Below are positions 7,273 through 10,412 of a DNA stretch of 10,412 nucleotides, one piece after another. The first letter of the stretch is position 1; each line of letters begins with the position of its first letter. The notes under the pieces were generated by a model. That model searched no databases, was not told where the DNA came from, and worked only from the letters and a program-made list of their open reading frames with translations. The translations under genes were made by a program, and so were the position numbers. Source of the DNA: Proteobacteria bacterium UBA3588 (GTDB taxonomy: Bacteria > Pseudomonadota > Gammaproteobacteria > Thiohalomonadales > Thiohalomonadaceae); contig DFMR01000176.1 of the NCBI GenBank assembly GCA_002376325.1, forward strand, positions 620 through 11,031. Reading direction: 5' to 3'.

Positions 7273-9827
7273 ACCCACAGCATTGCCCCCATTTCGAATC
7301 GATGACTGAGCAGTTCATGGTGGGGATAGGCGCGCAGTTTGTAATATTGCATCCCCGGCAGCAGCGGGCGCATATCGAGGTGATAGAGGGTATCGCCGTT
7401 GCTGTCGATCCCCTGATAGCCGAGGGTGGAAGTGGCGCTGGTGATGAATTCACCCGCTTCGTTTTCGGTGCCGATCAGGCACTCGACGATGATATCTTCC
7501 GGTTGCAGGCCGTTTAGCTGCAGCGTCACCTCGATGGGGAGGGCTTCCCCGGAGTAGATCTGTTTCTGCACGTTGTCGTTGCGTACGATCTTCACCTGCG
7601 GCCAGGCTCTCTGGATTCGTTTCTTCCACGCCGCCAGCTCGGCCGCGCACTGCGCACCGTCGGCGGCAAACAGTTTGTGTTGGCGCCGTGCCGGGCCGTA
7701 ATAGTCGCGGATGTAATCCATTACCATGCGTTGTGCGTTGAAGCTCGGTATCAGCGAGCTCATGGATACCTTGGATTTATTGACCCAGCCGGTGGAGTAG
7801 CCGTGGCCGTTGCGTTCGTAGTACAGGGGCGCCACGTGGTATTCGAGCAGGTCGAGCAGCTCGTTCGATTCCTCCTGGGCGCGGAAGGTCGCATCGTATT
7901 GCGGACCGTGCGGCGTGATCGCCCAGCCGTTGTCGCCGTTGTAGCCCTCGCCCCACCAGCCGTCGGTAATGCTGAGATTGATGACGCCGTTGATGCCGGC
8001 CTTCTGTCCCGATGTGCCGCTGGCCTCCAGCGGGTATTCGGGATTGTTCAGCCAGACGTCGACACCGGTGACCAGTTTGCGCGCCAGCTCCATGTCATAG
8101 TCTTCCAACAGAATGATGCGCCCTTCGAATTCGGGGCGGCGCGAATAGTCATAGATGATCTTGATCAGCTGTTGCCCCGGTTGGTCGTGCGGGTGGGCCT
8201 TGCCGGCAAACAGGATGATCACCGGCCGTTCGGGATTGTTCACTATCCGAGCCAGTCGCTCCGGGTTGGCGAACAGCAGGGTGGCGCGCTTGTAGGTGGC
8301 GAAGCGGCGCGCGAAGCCGACGGTAAGGATGTCGGTTTCGGTCGGACGCAGGTGACGCACCAAACGCTCCATCTGCGATTCGCTGACGCCGTTGCGCCGG
8401 TGCATCAGGGTGGCGCGATTGCGCGCCTCTTCCAACAGCTGCGATTTGAGCGTTTGCCGCAGGCTCCAGAAGGTGTGGTCGGGAATCGCCTCGATCTGTT
8501 CCCAGTACTGCCCATTGAGCAGTTCATTGCGCCAGCCGCCGCCGAGCTGAGCGTCCAGATGGTTGACCCATTCGCGCGCCAGGAAGGTCGGGACGTGCAC
8601 GCCGTTGGTGACGTAGCCGATGGGGTTTTCCTGCGCCGGAGTCTGTGGCCAGATGTAGGACTCCATCTGTGCGGCGACGCTGCCGTGAATACGGCTGACG
8701 CCGTTGTGGAAGCGCGAGCCGTTCAGACCCAACGCCGTCTGGTTGAATCCCTGTGGATTGGACGGCGAGGCACCGAGGGCAAGGAAGCGCTCTTCACTGG
8801 TGTTGAGTTCCTGCAGGTAACCGCCGAAATACTCGCGCATCAGGTGATGGGGGAATATGTCATGGCCTGCCGGGACCGGCGTGTGGGTGGTGAACACGGT
8901 ACCTGCGGCGACCAGTTCCAACGCACTGTCGAAATCCAACCCGGCCGCCACCTTTTCGCGGATCCGTTCCAGTATCTGAAAGGCGGGGTGGCCCTCGTTG
9001 ATGTGCCATACCGTCGGCGTGATCTCCAGCGCGCGCAGGGCGCGTACACCGCCGATACCGAGAACCATCTCCTGTTGGATACGGGTGTGAATGTCGCCGC
9101 CATACAACTGGTAGGTGATGGAACGGTCGTTTTCCTGATTGCTGGGCAGGTCGGAATCGAGCAGGTAGAGGCGGATATGGCCGGCCTTCGCTTCCCATAC
9201 CTTGAGATCGACCCGCCGGTGCGGCAGATCGACAAACACGTGGACCTCTGCGCCGTGTTCGTCCAGGGCGGGGCAGACCGGCAGGTCGCGGAAATCGACC
9301 GGCTTATAGTGGGCGATCTGGTAACCGTTGCCGTCGATGGTTTGGTCGAAATAACCCTGACGGTAGAGCAGGCCTATGGCAACGAACGGCAGTCCCAGGT
9401 CGCTGGCGGCCTTGCAGTGATCGCCGGCGAGGATGCCGAGGCCGCCGGAGTAGATGGGGAAACTCTCGTGCAGGCCGAACTCGGCGCAGAAATAGGCAAC
9501 CAAATCCTTGCGCGGGTCCAGGTAGGGCTCGATTTCGCTCTTCGCCTCCTCCTGTAGGTAGAGATCGTAGGAGGAAAGCACCCGGTTATAGTCCTGGACA
9601 TAGATCCGATCCTGCGCCGCCTTCTCCAGCTTCTCCTGGGCGACCTGACGCAGGAACACCTTGGGATTGTGACCGCAGTGCTCCCACAGCACCATGTCGA
9701 GGCGCCGAAACAGTCCGCGTACTTGGCGGTCCCAGCTGTAATAGAGATCGTTAGCCAGTTCGGAGAGACGGGAGAGGCGCTGCGGAATCCTTGGCTGTAC
9801 TTCCAATGAATAGCGTGTGCCGGGCAT
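7269..9827 (-). CDS. glgP: Alpha-glucan (glycogen/maltodextrin) phosphorylase, GT35 with N-terminal DUF3417
   Basis: 852 residues. It phosphorolyses terminal alpha-1,4-glucose units of glycogen or maltodextrin to glucose-1-phosphate in the cytoplasm using pyridoxal phosphate. The N-terminal about 100 residues (LEVQPRIPQRLSRLSELAND) are the DUF3417 type of the compact archaeal/bacterial phosphorylase group, distinct from E. coli GlgP/MalP. Later come FCAEFGLHESFPIYSGGLG (113-131), HINEGHPAF (275-283) and TNGVHVPTF (407-415). GFARRFATYKRA at 504-515 carries the phosphate-site basic residues. EASGTSGQKAGINGVIN (601-617) carries Lys609, the likely PLP Schiff-base lysine, followed by DGWWGEGYNGDNGWAI. 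It is full length and intact. The ATG at 9827 fits the family N-terminus; its ribosome site is weak (AAGG, 9837-9840). It faces the GH57/malQ pair across an unrelated block. Confidence 0.95.
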   Translation of the reverse strand: MPGTRYSLEVQPRIPQRLSRLSELANDLYYSWDRQVRGLFRRLDMVLWEHCGHNPKVFLRQVAQEKLEKAAQDRIYVQDYNRVLSSYDLYLQEEAKSEIEPYLDPRKDLVAYFCAEFGLHESFPIYSGGLGILAGDHCKAASDLGLPFVAIGLLYRQGYFDQTIDGNGYQIAHYKPVDFRDLPVCPALDEHGAEVHVFVDLPHRRVDLKVWEAKAGHIRLYLLDSDLPSNQENDRSITYQLYGGDIHTRIQQEMVLGIGGVRALRALEITPTVWHINEGHPAFQILERIREKVAAGLDFDSALELVAAGTVFTTHTPVPAGHDIFPHHLMREYFGGYLQELNTSEERFLALGASPSNPQGFNQTALGLNGSRFHNGVSRIHGSVAAQMESYIWPQTPAQENPIGYVTNGVHVPTFLAREWVNHLDAQLGGGWRNELLNGQYWEQIEAIPDHTFWSLRQTLKSQLLEEARNRATLMHRRNGVSESQMERLVRHLRPTETDILTVGFARRFATYKRATLLFANPERLARIVNNPERPVIILFAGKAHPHDQPGQQLIKIIYDYSRRPEFEGRIILLEDYDMELARKLVTGVDVWLNNPEYPLEASGTSGQKAGINGVINLSITDGWWGEGYNGDNGWAITPHGPQYDATFRAQEESNELLDLLEYHVAPLYYERNGHGYSTGWVNKSKVSMSSLIPSFNAQRMVMDYIRDYYGPARRQHKLFAADGAQCAAELAAWKKRIQRAWPQVKIVRNDNVQKQIYSGEALPIEVTLQLNGLQPEDIIVECLIGTENEAGEFITSATSTLGYQGIDSNGDTLYHLDMRPLLPGMQYYKLRAYPHHELLSHRFEMGAMLWV

Positions 9828-9863
9828 GAGACCAGACCTTGTATTTCCCAGGTGGCGGTGTCC

Positions 9864-9895
9864 AGTATAACCCCATCATTCCGGGGTTGGGTCAA
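9864..9895 (-). promoter_or_regulatory. Possible glgP promoter with palindromic spacer
   Basis: Read on the - strand, TTGACC (9895-9890) resembles a -35 and TATACT (9869-9864) a -10. The spacer is 20 bp, longer than the usual 16-18. The start would be near 9857, with a leader of about 30 bases. The spacer contains an inverted repeat, AACCCC / GGGGTT, at 9869-9874 and 9883-9888, which could be an operator or a weak hairpin ending the hemerythrin transcript. Confidence 0.35.
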
Positions 9896-9923
9896 CACTG
9901 ACCATAGCCGAGGCTGGTTAACG

Positions 9924-10358
9924 CTATGTGACGCTTTCTTCCAGCGCCGTGATCGCAGTGTAGGCGGCGGCAAAAGGGCGGTCGCTGCTGGTAATGTGCA
10001 CCATCAGCCAGTCGCGCAGGGCGTGGATGCTCTTGGCGTCGAGGATGGAGTCGCCGTTCTCGATCTGATGGACGAAGCTGCGCAGTTCCGCCAGCAGCAT
10101 ATGGTGTTCGTCACGATGGGCGGCAAGATCGAGGTAGTCGATGGTCTCCATCAACTCCTCCTCGTGGCGGAAATGCACCACGGTATGCTGATAGAGGTGT
10201 CCCAACAACTCCAGCATGTCGTCGTGGGCCTCCGCCCCAATGTCGGAGCTGCTCAGCGCTGCAAGCCGGTTGAGCAAGTCGACCAGTTCCCGATGCTGCT
10301 CGTCGACCGACGGGATGCCGAGTTCAAGGGCGTCGCCCCATATGATAAATGCGGACAT
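9924..10358 (-). CDS. Bacteriohemerythrin
   Basis: 144 residues, single-domain hemerythrin with a non-haem di-iron O2-binding site, cytoplasmic (no signal peptide). All seven expected iron ligands are visible: His22 (DEQH), His62 and Glu66 (HxxxE in HFRHEE), His81 and His85 (HRDEH), His121 and Asp126 (HITSSD). The N-terminal W-G-D-x-L-x-L-G-I-P segment is typical of the bacterial family. The start at 10358 is chosen because GAGGGGGAG lies just upstream; an in-frame ATG at 10382 would add eight residues and overrun that ribosome site. Family roles include O2 sensing, storage or delivery, often in microaerobic bacteria; which applies here is not readable. It is upstream of glgP on the same strand, with 96 bp between. 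Confidence 0.93.
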   Translation of the reverse strand: MSAFIIWGDALELGIPSVDEQHRELVDLLNRLAALSSSDIGAEAHDDMLELLGHLYQHTVVHFRHEEELMETIDYLDLAAHRDEHHMLLAELRSFVHQIENGDSILDAKSIHALRDWLMVHITSSDRPFAAAYTAITALEESVT

Positions 10359-10361
10359 GGT

Positions 10362-10370
10362 CTCCCCCTC
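10362..10370 (-). promoter_or_regulatory. Strong ribosome binding site of the hemerythrin gene
   Basis: On the - strand GAGGGGGAG ends 3 bp before ATG 10358, with its AGGGGG core 5 bp away. This fixes the start and rejects the ATG at 10382. Confidence 0.65.
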
Positions 10371-10412
10371 TTGGTTAACCATGTACTCATAGTAGACATC
10401 ATGGATTGACCT

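Noticed and set aside
7677..9557. 626-codon open frame on the + strand opposite glgP
   Set aside because: It lies wholly antisense to an unmistakable full-length phosphorylase. Its translation is low-complexity V/A/G/Q/R-rich with no motif, as expected from the complement of a GC-biased gene.
10359..10382. Eight-residue N-terminal extension of the hemerythrin from ATG 10382
   Set aside because: The extension would encode the ribosome site itself, and the family N-terminus fits the ATG at 10358.
10389..10394. Possible -10 (TACTAT on the - strand) for the hemerythrin gene
   Set aside because: The matching -35 would fall at or beyond the right edge of the window, so it cannot be judged.

Overview
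The window is a 10.4 kb piece of GC-rich, densely coded bacterial chromosome, most likely from a gammaproteobacterium, possibly one of the sulfur-oxidising or purple-sulfur-like lineages. That placement is inference from protein character: a GH57 hydrolase beside a short MalQ, a DUF3417-type glucan phosphorylase, an OmpR-type two-component pair and a bacteriohemerythrin. I see no rRNA, tRNA, insertion sequence, CRISPR array or phage gene.

Layout. Bases 1-2829 (+ strand) hold the 3' part of a GH57 glucan hydrolase, cut by the left edge, followed 12 bp later by malQ (4-alpha-glucanotransferase). A 112-bp intergenic stretch with two hairpins separates them from bases 2942-5052, a translationally coupled pair (ATGA overlap). 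This pair encodes a polytopic membrane protein with a long coiled-coil-like region that I do not recognise, and a lipoprotein with a von Willebrand A (VWA) domain. Bases 5134-7120 carry an overlapping OmpR-family response regulator and HAMP-type sensor histidine kinase, preceded by a possible extended -10 promoter. A 148-bp convergent intergenic region follows. On the - strand lie glgP (alpha-glucan phosphorylase, 9827 to 7269) and, upstream of it, a bacteriohemerythrin (10358 to 9924).

How the parts fit. GH57, MalQ and GlgP form a storage-glucan mobilisation set: the hydrolase cuts or trims alpha-glucan, MalQ lengthens short maltodextrins, and GlgP releases glucose-1-phosphate. The two halves of this set flank an envelope/signalling block. 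The membrane protein plus VWA lipoprotein and the adjacent two-component system is the least explained part and the best candidate for an undescribed system. The link between the pair and the two-component system is inference from proximity only. The hemerythrin, upstream of glgP on the same strand, probably senses or carries oxygen.
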